64,000 nucleotides of DNA from Bradyrhizobium sp. WBAH42 (GTDB lineage: Bacteria; Pseudomonadota; Alphaproteobacteria; Rhizobiales; Xanthobacteraceae), in the NCBI RefSeq assembly GCF_024585265.1, contig NZ_CP036533.1, positions 2,923,001 to 2,987,000 of the forward strand, in the 5' to 3' direction. A model generated the notes under the pieces. It did no database searches, was not told the origin of the DNA, and saw only the letters and a program-made list of their open reading frames with translations. Every line of letters begins with the position of its first letter. Positions within the stretch are counted from its first letter, which is position 1. Below, piece after piece: positions 54,432 through 62,360 of this stretch. Both the position numbers and the translations under genes were made by a program.

Positions 54432-54527
54432 ATGATGGCTGACCATCAGCATATTTTCACCGCTGCCTACATCGCGCTCGCGATCTTAAATGCGGCGCTC
54501 GCAGCGATGGCCATCTTTTCGTTTTAG
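54432..54527 (+). CDS. Tiny membrane protein (31 aa)
   Basis: ATG at 54432 has GGGGGAG upstream. MADHQHIFTAAYIALAILNA followed by a hydrophobic AALAAMAIFSF is one membrane helix. The stop overlaps by four bases the stop of the convergent gene. Such mini-proteins are often missed. Confidence 0.5.
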   Translation: MMADHQHIFTAAYIALAILNAALAAMAIFSF

Positions 54528-55072
54528 CCGTCCCTGATGCGGCGGCTAAACGCGGGCCGCCCCGCTGATTGACGGCGGGCTTTAGCGGCACTGCGCCGAC
54601 AGCTCTTAGGCATCTGGTTTGGAGCGGGACTCGATGCAGATCGCTCGCACGCCTGGTACATGTCCATAAGCGGTCTACCTTCGAGGAAAACCGCACGAGG
54701 CCTTAAACCGCCTTGCTTATCGAGCCAGCGCTGAATCGTAGAAGGATACATTGAATACAGCATGCGGGTCGCACTTCGGTGAGTGAATGTACGCCCTGTT
54801 CGGTCGAAATCCCACGCCGCATGGAAGCCGAGTTTTGCTCTCGGAGTAACGCAGATTTTTCCCGGCGCAATTGTTGCGAGCACTATCGTGCAGGCTGAGG
54901 CGCAAAGGCCGTCGATCATCACCGACTGATCCGAGGCCCGCAACTTTTCGTATCGGTCAATGTAATAGCCAATTGAGCCGCCTTGATCATGCGTAATGCG
55001 AACAGAAGCCTCACTGCTTCTCGCGCACGTGAACAGCAGCAAAACCGCAAGTAACCCAGCCCGATGGTTCAT
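54524..55072 (-). CDS. Periplasmic ClpP-like (COG3904-type) hypothetical protein
   Basis: 182 residues from ATG 55072 with a Sec signal peptide (AGLLAVLLLFTCARSSEAS). The mature protein reads SVMIDGLCASACTIVLATI, then AKLGFHAAW, the pattern of ClpP/crotonase-like periplasmic proteins with a conserved Ser in SACT. Proposed to be a protease-like or degenerate protein; the catalytic activity is unproven. A basic C-terminal tail (KSCRRSAAKARRQSAG) follows. Confidence 0.65.
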   Translation of the reverse strand: MNHRAGLLAVLLLFTCARSSEASVRITHDQGGSIGYYIDRYEKLRASDQSVMIDGLCASACTIVLATIAPGKICVTPRAKLGFHAAWDFDRTGRTFTHRSATRMLYSMYPSTIQRWLDKQGGLRPRAVFLEGRPLMDMYQACERSASSPAPNQMPKSCRRSAAKARRQSAGRPAFSRRIRDG

Positions 55073-55150
55073 CGAGATCTGTCCTGTGATTGCAGTGAAT
55101 GAGCGTTGCGGCAGCGCGCACATGCTCTGCCTCAAAGCGCGGCTTACGGA

Positions 55151-55599
55151 TCAGTAACGGTAACCGTAGGGGTATTGACCCGGGCAGACCCAGTTCCCGT
55201 AGGTGTCATAGAAGCAATTATTGTAATTGCCGTAATAGCCATAGGCGCCGGCCGCAGCTGCTCCCACTGCTGCTGCACCTAGCCCGTACGCCGCACCCCT
55301 GTAAGCGCCGCGATAAGCTGCATTGCGGTAGACTCCGCGGCGAACTGCCGTGCGCGCAACGGGGCGGCCGGGTATGGGGAGCCATAGCCGCGACCAGCGA
55401 CGCCATATCGGCCGCCTCGAACATGAGCGACGCGTGCGCCGCCGCCGTGAAATCCTCCAGCGCGCATGCCACCTCCATGAAACCCACCGCCGCCGCGGAA
55501 CCCACCACCTCCACCTCGGCGGGCAAATGCATCATCAGGAATGAGACTGACAGTGATTAGGACAAGAGCCGCCAAAGCAGCAAGAAGGCATCGAAGCAT
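55151..55599 (-). pseudogene. Frameshifted Gly-rich secreted protein gene
   Basis: The 5' part (ATG 55599) encodes a signal peptide (LAALAALVLITVSLIPDDAFA) and a Gly/Arg/His-rich stretch (RRGGGGGFRGGGGFHGGG). Around 55365-55375, after GYGSPYP, the protein-like sequence moves to another frame: GRPVARTAVRRGVYRNAAY, GAYGYYGNYNNCFYDTYGNW, ending GYRY with a stop at 55151-55153. A single-base deletion in a run of C explains it. Intact relatives in rhizobia are probably small secreted or surface proteins. Could be a sequencing error. Confidence 0.6.
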
Positions 55600-55801
55600 G
55601 GCTGTCCTCCAAGGTAGGGTGCCGTGCAGGAGCGACGTGGTGCCCGCTCAAAATAGTCGATACCCGGCACGAGCCTTTGCTTCCCTTCCAGTCGGCGTTT
55701 GATTTAAATCAATAGCTCGCGAGCCTTTGCCGTGCTTTCGCGAGCGCACTCTGTCCAAAAATATACACAAGCGCTGGCCCTCATCGTTATAGACAGGATG
55801 G

Positions 55802-56023
55802 GTGTATGACTGTCATCTGCAAGGCGCCCCGCTAAGTCCACGCGAGAAGCAATTACTCCGCCGAATAGCCGCCGGAAAGACAGACGCTCAAATCGCTGAG
55901 CGGTTTGGCGGTGGCGTTAAGCGCGTCGCCGAACAGCGAGCCCGGCTGCTCAACAAGCTCGGCGCAAGGGAGCCGCTGAAGCGGCCGAGCGGCTGGCGAG
56001 CTGGGGCACCTATCGTGGCGTGA
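55802..56023 (+). CDS. LuxR-type helix-turn-helix protein (73 aa)
   Basis: LSPREKQLLRRIAAGKTDAQIAERFGGGVKRVAEQRARLLNKLG is a LuxR/GerE four-helix DNA-binding domain, alone without receiver or ligand domain. GTG at 55802. It may bind DNA as a small regulator of the neighbouring island; the target is unknown. Confidence 0.75.
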   Translation: MYDCHLQGAPLSPREKQLLRRIAAGKTDAQIAERFGGGVKRVAEQRARLLNKLGAREPLKRPSGWRAGAPIVA

Positions 56024-56075
56024 CGTGATGGCGGGGATGAGGCACCCCAGCGGTCGTCAGCTCTGCGGCGAGGCG

Positions 56076-56801
56076 CTAGTGTTTGATATAGTAGGCAATG
56101 GCGAACGCGAAGATCAGCGCGGCCCAACCCATTGTTTTGATTTCCGTGCGCAACGAGGTGATTGCTGCGCCCATCTGGTGCATCGCCGCAGCGTTGGCGC
56201 GCTCTACATCGAATGATCCCTTCGGCTCCGCCGGGAGATCGTCCGCGGAGGAATCCTCCACCGGTTGGAGAAGATCATAGTGAAATGAAACGCCTTGAAT
56301 CTTGACATGTCTATTATTTTCATCGCGGTTGAGCCACTTCTTTCCACTTCCATCCGGCTCCCAGCCGTACTGGATCGGCGATGACTTGCTTAGGTCAAAA
56401 GGCAATTCCACCGTGATAGTGGAGGGTAAAAAGCCGCTTCGGATGTTCGCCACGAGTTCTTGCAGGTCAGCCGACGGTACGAACACACTGATGTAGATCT
56501 CCGAAGGATGACACGCGATGGGGTCATCTGAAACGAGTTCCTCGGAGTAGCTCATCCTGTTGTATGCGTAATATTCGTCGGTCTTCGCAATCTCCACCGT
56601 GAGCACTGCTGAAATTAGCTTCTCCTTATTCCAGCGACTTGGTTTTTGAAAAACCTCGCCCGTTTCGAGATTGACGTGATCGTGACCGTCGAGTTGGACT
56701 TGAAAGGAGACGACTTGCCTGCCGCGCCCGATGCCTTTTTCGTCGGGAAGATCAGCGTAAGAATGCATCGAGACGGATGAGGCCTTTAATGTGAGGAGCA
56801 T
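56076..56801 (-). CDS. Hypothetical protein with C-terminal membrane helix, third gene of the NTase operon
   Basis: 241 residues, beta-rich (VVSFQVQLDGHDHVNLETGEVFQ, AVLTVEIAKTDEYYAYNRMS), with a C-terminal membrane helix (WAALIFAFAIAYYI) after a linker. No family recognised. It starts 64 bases after the 329-residue gene's stop and may be the membrane-acting part of the operon. GGAGGGAGG stands just before the ATG at 56801. Confidence 0.6.
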   Translation of the reverse strand: MLLTLKASSVSMHSYADLPDEKGIGRGRQVVSFQVQLDGHDHVNLETGEVFQKPSRWNKEKLISAVLTVEIAKTDEYYAYNRMSYSEELVSDDPIACHPSEIYISVFVPSADLQELVANIRSGFLPSTITVELPFDLSKSSPIQYGWEPDGSGKKWLNRDENNRHVKIQGVSFHYDLLQPVEDSSADDLPAEPKGSFDVERANAAAMHQMGAAITSLRTEIKTMGWAALIFAFAIAYYIKH

Positions 56802-56865
56802 CCTCCCTCCGTACTTGTGAAGCTACGATTGTTTCGCCGTTTCCAAGGTAGGTTAAGACGGACGG

Positions 56866-57855
56866 CTATTCGGGTTTGCTCGGAAGGGGGTCTATTCCTA
56901 CGAGTGTATAAAACGTGCGCACCTCGCCAGTGACAGCTTCGTCGATCTCGACCTTCTCCAGCGTAGCAACGCATTGACGTCCGAAATAGTCCCGAAGTCT
57001 CGCTTTCACCTCTCGGGCAAGCTTGCCCTCGATAATCTCGCGCCGTTCGTCAATCAGTTCAAAGCGGTCGCGTAACAAACTCGCTCCTAACAAGACCGCT
57101 CGTAAAGAAATTTCGACGCTACGTTTCGTCCGGTATTTCGAGACATTGCTTTGCAGTGCTGGTATCTGGTCTGTGTCAGCGGCCCACGTGAATTTGGTCC
57201 CCGTCATATCAACCCATTGCAAAGAAAAGCCAGCGTGCGACCGGGAGAGGTCATCGAGCACGTGGCGCAAGTGCGCGACAGCTCGCTGACCTAGTTCACC
57301 GGATAAGCGGGATATTTCTTTTTCCTGCTTCGTGGCATTCAGTAGCGCAAAAAGCGTCTCCAGTGTCGATACGGCAGTGCTTTCGCCGAACACATCGAAG
57401 CGCGGCCGGATAAAGATTTCCATCCCAAAAGACGATGGGAAGACGTCCGCAAACCGCATCGCCGTTGCGTTCACGATTTCGTTTGACAGAGGACCTCGAC
57501 GTCGCGGTCCGGTGGTTATTGCTTGGGCGATGCTCGAATAGAGCTTTTGCAACCGGATCAGAAAAACGCCGAGTTCTCCGACGCCGGCGGTATGATCCGC
57601 ATACGAGTGACCGGACAGGGAGACTGTCAACGCCTCGCGGGTGCGGTATTTCACCAACTCCAGCCGCTCCTGTTCTAAGCGCTCTTGGAGATGCGACAAG
57701 CTCGCAAGGCTTAGTTCTGCCGAGAAACTATCGGGATCGAACGCGCGAATGTGCTGCGCAGCTTTCAAGGCTTCGTCGAGTTCAGACAGACGCCTCAACA
57801 AGCCACGCATGCGTGACTCGGCTTCACGGGGGTCGATGCCCTCCCAGAGGATCAT
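56866..57855 (-). CDS. Hypothetical helical protein, second gene of the NTase operon
   Basis: 329 residues, mainly alpha-helical with coiled-coil stretches (ESRMRGLLRRLSELDEALKAAQHI, LSHLQERLEQERLELVKYRTREAL). No known domain recognised. The ATG overlaps the stop of the upstream nucleotidyltransferase gene (ATGA), so the two are translationally coupled. Its partner role could be antitoxin, sensor or effector; nothing in the sequence decides. Confidence 0.65.
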   Translation of the reverse strand: MILWEGIDPREAESRMRGLLRRLSELDEALKAAQHIRAFDPDSFSAELSLASLSHLQERLEQERLELVKYRTREALTVSLSGHSYADHTAGVGELGVFLIRLQKLYSSIAQAITTGPRRRGPLSNEIVNATAMRFADVFPSSFGMEIFIRPRFDVFGESTAVSTLETLFALLNATKQEKEISRLSGELGQRAVAHLRHVLDDLSRSHAGFSLQWVDMTGTKFTWAADTDQIPALQSNVSKYRTKRSVEISLRAVLLGASLLRDRFELIDERREIIEGKLAREVKARLRDYFGRQCVATLEKVEIDEAVTGEVRTFYTLVGIDPLPSKPE

Positions 57856-58361
57856 GGCGCGGCATTCGATGGAGGACTGGGACGCGTGAGCTTTACGTGA
57901 ACGATGCCTTTCGGAATATCATTCCTGTCATACCCGAATTCGCCGATCCAGTACTTGCGTTGGGCCCGTGCGGCATCGCTCATGGGATGTCCCGGTGGGT
58001 ACACCGGGCAAAAGTAAGCATCGCATAGATACTTGGCTTTAGTCGTCGGACCAGAGACCAGCGCCTTCAATGCTGCCTTCTTCGCGTCGGGCAAGGCGTC
58101 AATTATCGTGGCGTCGATAAGCATCACCAAATCTACGTCACCCGGATCGTTTTTGCTGGTGACAAAGCTGCCATCCAGCAGCTGCTCGCATCCGCCGACC
58201 AGGTCAGTGATCTCCTGCGCATGTTGATTGTATCCCGCGAAGATCGGCTTTCGGGTCGTCGAATGAGGGAAGCTGGCTACGAAATGCCCCTCCAGTTCGT
58301 CGTTAGCGAGAGTATGAATTCCGGCGTCGAGATAACCGTTGGAATTGAACTTTGCGCTCAA
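57852..58361 (-). CDS. Nucleotidyltransferase-fold protein (DUF6932-like), first gene of an island operon
   Basis: 169 residues from a TTG at 58361 with GGGGGGAA just upstream; a longer frame starts at 58385. FNSNGYLDAGIHTL at the N-terminus and the core DGSFVTSKNDPGDVDLV give the GS-x10-DxD pattern of nucleotidyltransferase active sites (Asp pair binds Mg). Such proteins include MNT/AbiEii-like toxins and antiphage factors. It overlaps the next gene by four bases. The integrase gene at 58612 is next on the other side, so the operon travels with an island. No HEPN partner is evident. Confidence 0.7.
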   Translation of the reverse strand: MSAKFNSNGYLDAGIHTLANDELEGHFVASFPHSTTRKPIFAGYNQHAQEITDLVGGCEQLLDGSFVTSKNDPGDVDLVMLIDATIIDALPDAKKAALKALVSGPTTKAKYLCDAYFCPVYPPGHPMSDAARAQRKYWIGEFGYDRNDIPKGIVHVKLTRPSPPSNAAP

Positions 58362-58611
58362 ACGATTCCCCCCAATGCGCTTCAAATAATTGCTTGTAGC
58401 GCAACCATTGGCTGTAAGGAAGCTGGCTACCTATCCCTCCTGTACGATCAAGCCTGTGGGCTTCTTTTTCGACCGCGAATCGCGACGCAAATAGGTACAC
58501 AAGTCACCTAATACATTGAAATTATTAAGACTTCTTTTCAGCTACTCTCCCGCGCAGAGAATGCAAGCAAAGACCGGAAGGGATCTGATTGAGATCCCAA
58601 AAGACGACGCC

Positions 58612-60024
58612 TCAGGCCGCCAGCCTCGGCTGGTGCTTTTCTGGATCTATGCCGGCAGGTGCAGGCGCGGCGACGATGCGTCGCAACTCGGCTGCCAAGC
58701 CATTCAGCACCGCGCGCTTTTCCTTCATCCGCTTGGAGTGATTGTAGACCCTGCCCGTGACCGTCGGCACAATCTGCTCGGACTTCTTACCTGCGGCGTG
58801 GTCGAGGCACTTCGCGATCCACGCGTCATCGAACCCGAGGTCACCGGCCAGCGTCGCTGCCGTCCGGCGCAGGTCGTGGGGCGTGAACGGCTTGAGGCCG
58901 AGCAGCTCGCACAGCCCGGCGGTTTTGGTCTTGTCTTTGTTCTTTTCGTTTAGGGTGCCGCGCAGCGCGTCCGCCATCGCCTTGCGGTGGATCGGCTGGT
59001 CCTTGTACATCGGGCTCTCGAACACGAACTGCTGATCATCCGAGGTGAGCGCCTCCTTGATGATCTCAACGGCCAGATCAGATAGCGGCTGCTGGATCAC
59101 CCGCCTCTTCTTGACCCGCTTGAGGGGCACGTCGAAGCGCGGATGCTCGCCGTCGAGGTCGAACAGCTCATCCCGATGCGCGCCGAGCAGTTCACGAGAC
59201 CGCAGCATGGTGACCAGCTCGAATTTGAGCGCGAGCCGGGTTCGGCGGTCATAAGGGAGGTCATCACGGTCCAGCCCATGCCAGAAGATTCGGATCTCGT
59301 CCTCGGAGAGGACGCGGGTGCGGGGATGCTCAGGGTCGAGTTTCGGTAGGTTGACGCAGGGGCTGGCCGTCACATAGTCGCGGCCGGCCTCCGATGCCCA
59401 GTTGAACAGGCCGGAGCCCGCCTTGCGCATATGGCGCGCGTTGCTGACCGAGGGCTTGCCGAACTTGCCCGCGACGATATCGTTCGAGAGCGTCGCGATG
59501 TCGTGCTTGGTGACCTCCATGGCCAGCTTCTTGCCGAGGCGGGGACGAATAAAGCGGTTGAGGTGGCTGGCCGTGTTCTCCCAGCTTTCCAGCCGGGGCC
59601 GCATCTCGCCATCCGGCTTTTTGACGGGCGTCTTCATCCACGCGATGCGCTCGTCGATGATCTCGGCGACGGTCTTGCCGCGCTTGGCCTTCGCGGCTTT
59701 CTGGTCGCGGAAGGTCTCGGCGAGGGCGTCGCCCCCCATGGCCTTCAGGCCGTAGACCTTGCTGCGGGCGTCCTCGACCGTGAAGCTCTCGGGATTGTAG
59801 ACGCCGAGCCAGCCGGTGCGCTGCTTGCCGGTCCGCCGGTCGGTGAACTTGAAGGAGAAGGTCGCGACGCCGGCCGTGGTGATGCTGACGTAGAGGCCAG
59901 GGCATTTGCGGTCATAGAATTTGGTCCGCTTGGCGACCCGCTTCTCACACAGCCGGTCGGTCAGAATGACGCTGCTGTTGCGGCCCCGCTTGCCGGCGGG
60001 GGAGGGGACAATGGTAGTATCCAT
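58612..60024 (-). CDS. Tyrosine recombinase/integrase with DUF4102 arm-binding domain
   Basis: 470 residues from ATG 60024 (AGGAG upstream). The N-terminus is the DUF4102-type arm domain (LTDRLCEKRVAKRTKFYDRKCPGLYVSI, FKFTDRRTGKQ). The catalytic part carries Arg in MLRSRELLGAHRDEL, HDLRRT, then the His and the nucleophilic Tyr in GRVYNHS. So it cuts and joins DNA at attachment sites and belongs to the island integrase class. It is directed leftwards towards the NTase operon; the usual tRNA target was not found next to it. Confidence 0.92.
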   Translation of the reverse strand: MDTTIVPSPAGKRGRNSSVILTDRLCEKRVAKRTKFYDRKCPGLYVSITTAGVATFSFKFTDRRTGKQRTGWLGVYNPESFTVEDARSKVYGLKAMGGDALAETFRDQKAAKAKRGKTVAEIIDERIAWMKTPVKKPDGEMRPRLESWENTASHLNRFIRPRLGKKLAMEVTKHDIATLSNDIVAGKFGKPSVSNARHMRKAGSGLFNWASEAGRDYVTASPCVNLPKLDPEHPRTRVLSEDEIRIFWHGLDRDDLPYDRRTRLALKFELVTMLRSRELLGAHRDELFDLDGEHPRFDVPLKRVKKRRVIQQPLSDLAVEIIKEALTSDDQQFVFESPMYKDQPIHRKAMADALRGTLNEKNKDKTKTAGLCELLGLKPFTPHDLRRTAATLAGDLGFDDAWIAKCLDHAAGKKSEQIVPTVTGRVYNHSKRMKEKRAVLNGLAAELRRIVAAPAPAGIDPEKHQPRLAA

Positions 60025-60580
60025 GTGGTTTCGGCTCCTAAGGCTTGGGACCAAAGGGCTCGGCTCTTAAGGCTTTCAGTTTGTCGTGCGGACGCTGAAA
60101 GGCTTAGGGCCGGGCCCTTATTTTGGTGAAGCCCGCTGAAACAGCCCGCATCAGGCTAATCAAAAGCCGCTTGTTTTAAAGGGTTTTCTTAGTTTCGGCG
60201 TGTTTCACCAAGTGCCAAAATATAGACGTGTGGTCCTGGCCGTCGTTGCTACGGTCAAGCCTGTCGCGGAGATGTGCGCGAGCCCAACCGGGCAGACGGC
60301 ATCGTCAATTCGCGGGGCGAGGGAGGCCAGAAGGAATTCGGCTCCCGGGAGAGCGCGGCATAAGCCGTCCGACCATCGCGCAGGGAAGGCCGAGTGATCG
60401 GCGACACCTGTATGCTGCTGTGCGGTTTCTCTGCGTGTGCCTTTCGCGCAGCGGACCGCGGGTGCCCGTCGGCACCCGGTCTTCCCTGCGCCCTCTTTCT
60501 TTCGGGGCGATGGAATGAAGCAAAGCTCGGGCGAGATGAGCCGCGAGGCTGCGAAGGTGTGTCTGCAGCTACGCACGCGC
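60025..60580. other. 556-base stretch upstream of the integrase with inverted repeats and a repeat-like segment
   Basis: AAGGCTTTCAG at 60069-60079 and CTGAAAGGCTT at 60095-60105 are inverted repeats with one mismatch, followed by the palindrome AGGGCCGGGCCCT at 60106-60118. These could be integrase arm sites or the attachment region. From about 60260 to 60520 the sequence has the look of a dispersed rhizobial repeat (no coding frame of good quality). Confidence 0.4.
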
Positions 60581-60681
60581 TGTCATCGCCCGCGAAGGCG
60601 GGCGATCCAGTACTCCGAGAAGGTGCGCTAGAACCGAGAAGCCGCGGCGTACTGGATTCCCCGCCTTCGCGGGGAATGACA
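60581..60681. repeat. REP-like palindrome, family C (CCCGCGAAGGCGGG type)
   Basis: TGTCATCGCCCGCGAAGGCG at the start and CGCCTTCGCGGGGAATGACA at the end are complementary; ATCCAGTAC and GTACTGGAT pair inside. Intergenic, between the integrase and MoxR genes. Confidence 0.8.
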
Positions 60682-60747
60682 GTGGCATTTGGAGAATGAC
60701 GCCGTTGCCCCTTGCCCGCACTCGTGCCCCGGACGCAGCGCAGATAT

Positions 60748-60838
60748 CGTAGGGTGGGCAAAGCGAAGCGTGCCCACGATCTTCGTCCATCGCGGAGGAC
60801 TGGTGGGCACGGCGCTTTGCGCCTTTGCCCACCCTACG
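60748..60838. repeat. REP-like palindrome, family B copy 2
   Basis: Same outer arms as the copy at 16073-16163 (GTAGGGTGGGCAAAG and CTTTGCCCACCCTAC) and the same inner arm GCGTGCCCACG. Orientation is the same as copy 1. Confidence 0.85.
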
Positions 60839-60878
60839 GCATCGTGCGACGCGCTGCAGCGCGTCGGGGACACGAGGC

Positions 60879-61721
60879 CTACACTTCCCGTCGGCTCAAG
60901 AACGCCAGCCGCTCAAACAGATGCACGTCCTGCTCGTTCTTCAGCAGCGCGCCGTGCAGCGGCGGGATCAGTTTGCGCGGGTCGCGCTCGCGCAGTTGCT
61001 CGGCGCTCATGTCCTCGTTGAGCAGCAGCTTGAGCCAGTCGAGCAGCTCCGAGGTCGACGGCTTCTTCTTCAGGCCAGGCACCTCGCGTACCTCGAAGAA
61101 GATGCGCAACGCTTCCTCGACCAGGCGCTTCTTGATGCCGGGGAAGTGGACGTCGACGATGCGGCCCATCGTGTCGGCGTCGGGGAACTTGATGTAGTGG
61201 AAGAAGCAGCGGCGCAGGAACGCATCCGGCAGCTCCTTCTCGTTGTTGGACGTGATCATCATGATCGGGCGCTGCTTGGCCTTGATCGTCTCGCCGGTCT
61301 CGTAGACATGGAATTCCATGCGGTCGAGCTCGAGCAGCAGATCGTTGGGAAATTCGATGTCGGCCTTGTCGATCTCGTCGATCAGGAGCACCGGGCGCTG
61401 CTCGCTGGTGAAGGCGTCCCACAGCTTGCCGCGCTTGATGTAGTTGCGGATGTCGGACACGCGCTCATCGCCGAGCTGGCTGTCGCGCAGGCGCGACACC
61501 GCGTCGTATTCGTAGAGTCCCTGCTGCGCCTTGGTGGTGGACTTGATGTGCCAGGTGAGAAGCGGCGCGTTCAGCGCCTTCGCCACTTCCTCCGCCAGCA
61601 CGGTCTTGCCGGTGCCGGGCTCGCCCTTCACCAGGAGCGGGCGCTCCAGCACGATCGAAGCGTTGACGGCGACCTTGAGGTCATCGGTCGCAACATAGTC
61701 CTTGGTGCCGGTAAATTTCAT
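60879..61721 (-). CDS. MoxR-family AAA+ ATPase
   Basis: 280 residues. Walker A is GEPGTGKT (about 33-40), Walker B VLLIDEIDKAD, sensor 1 ITSNNEKELPDAFLRRC with the arginine finger. MoxR proteins act as chaperones that insert cofactors or assemble complexes together with VWA proteins. The VWA partner is encoded nearby on the other strand (62361-63536), separated by a YeaQ/YmgE gene. Cytoplasmic. Confidence 0.92.
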   Translation of the reverse strand: MKFTGTKDYVATDDLKVAVNASIVLERPLLVKGEPGTGKTVLAEEVAKALNAPLLTWHIKSTTKAQQGLYEYDAVSRLRDSQLGDERVSDIRNYIKRGKLWDAFTSEQRPVLLIDEIDKADIEFPNDLLLELDRMEFHVYETGETIKAKQRPIMMITSNNEKELPDAFLRRCFFHYIKFPDADTMGRIVDVHFPGIKKRLVEEALRIFFEVREVPGLKKKPSTSELLDWLKLLLNEDMSAEQLRERDPRKLIPPLHGALLKNEQDVHLFERLAFLSRREV

Positions 61722-61783
61722 CGCGCGTCCTTGTTGGTCGTCGTCCCGGGAATTGCCAATTGCATCGCCCCGGTCGCGACATG

Positions 61784-61810
61784 GGAACGGCCGCGCAGGG
61801 CGGCCGTTCC
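61784..61810 (-). terminator. Hairpin between the YmgE-like and MoxR genes
   Basis: GGAACGGCCG at 61784-61793 and CGGCCGTTCC at 61801-61810 are perfectly complementary around a 7-base loop. No T-tract is seen; it probably ends the YmgE transcript or shields RNA. Confidence 0.45.
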
Positions 61811-61826
61811 TGGTTCGGTCAGGCTT

Positions 61827-62072
61827 TCAGACCCGTCTTATCAGCGAAAGGATGACGAGCACAATCACTGCGCCGATCGTGGCGTCGACGATGGCGCCGA
61901 TCGTGCCCGTTGCCAGCTGGATGTGCAGCTGTGGCAGCACCCAGCTCGCCACCAGCGCGCCGATGATGCCGACGACGATGTTGCCGACCAGCCCAAATCC
62001 CGCCCCGTGGACAATCTTGCCGGCCAGCCAGCCGGCGATGGCGCCGATGATGAGCGCCGCGACAATTCCCAT
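61827..62072 (-). CDS. GlsB/YeaQ/YmgE-family stress-response membrane protein
   Basis: 81 residues with three membrane helices: AALIIGAIAGWLAGKIVHG, GNIVVGIIGALVASWVLPQL and a C-terminal TIGAVIVLVILSLI, the Gly-rich pattern of the family (formerly transglycosylase-associated protein). Function is linked to stress response but biochemically unknown. It has GGGGGACG before the ATG. Confidence 0.92.
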   Translation of the reverse strand: MGIVAALIIGAIAGWLAGKIVHGAGFGLVGNIVVGIIGALVASWVLPQLHIQLATGTIGAIVDATIGAVIVLVILSLIRRV

Positions 62073-62164
62073 TGCAAACGTCCCCCAAACAACCCCTTGA
62101 GGCCGGCAATTCTAGAGCAAAAAGCCTGCCGGTCCACGTTGAATCACCGCGGTCGTGATCTTGC

Positions 62165-62315
62165 TTCACCTCTCCCCAGCGGGGAGAGGTCGATTTGCTC
62201 CCGGCGATGCGGAGCATCGTCCGGTGCAAATCGGGTGAGGGGGCGCCGGTCCCACGAGGAAGCGAAACCCCTCACCCGGCACTGCGTGCCGACCTCTCCC
62301 GATGGGAGAGGTGAA
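62165..62315. repeat. REP-like palindrome, family D (CACCTCTCCC type)
   Basis: TTCACCTCTCCC at the start and GGGAGAGGTGAA at the end are complementary; inside, AAATCGGGTGAGGGG and CCCCTCACCCGG also pair. It occupies the gap before the VWA gene. Confidence 0.8.
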
Positions 62316-62360
62316 GTGCCGCCCCTTGACGTCAGCCACCCGACGGGCAATCTGTCACCC

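Noticed and set aside
58612..60024. Integration into a tRNA gene
   Set aside because: No tRNA T-arm or anticodon stem could be found on either side of the integrase within the window.
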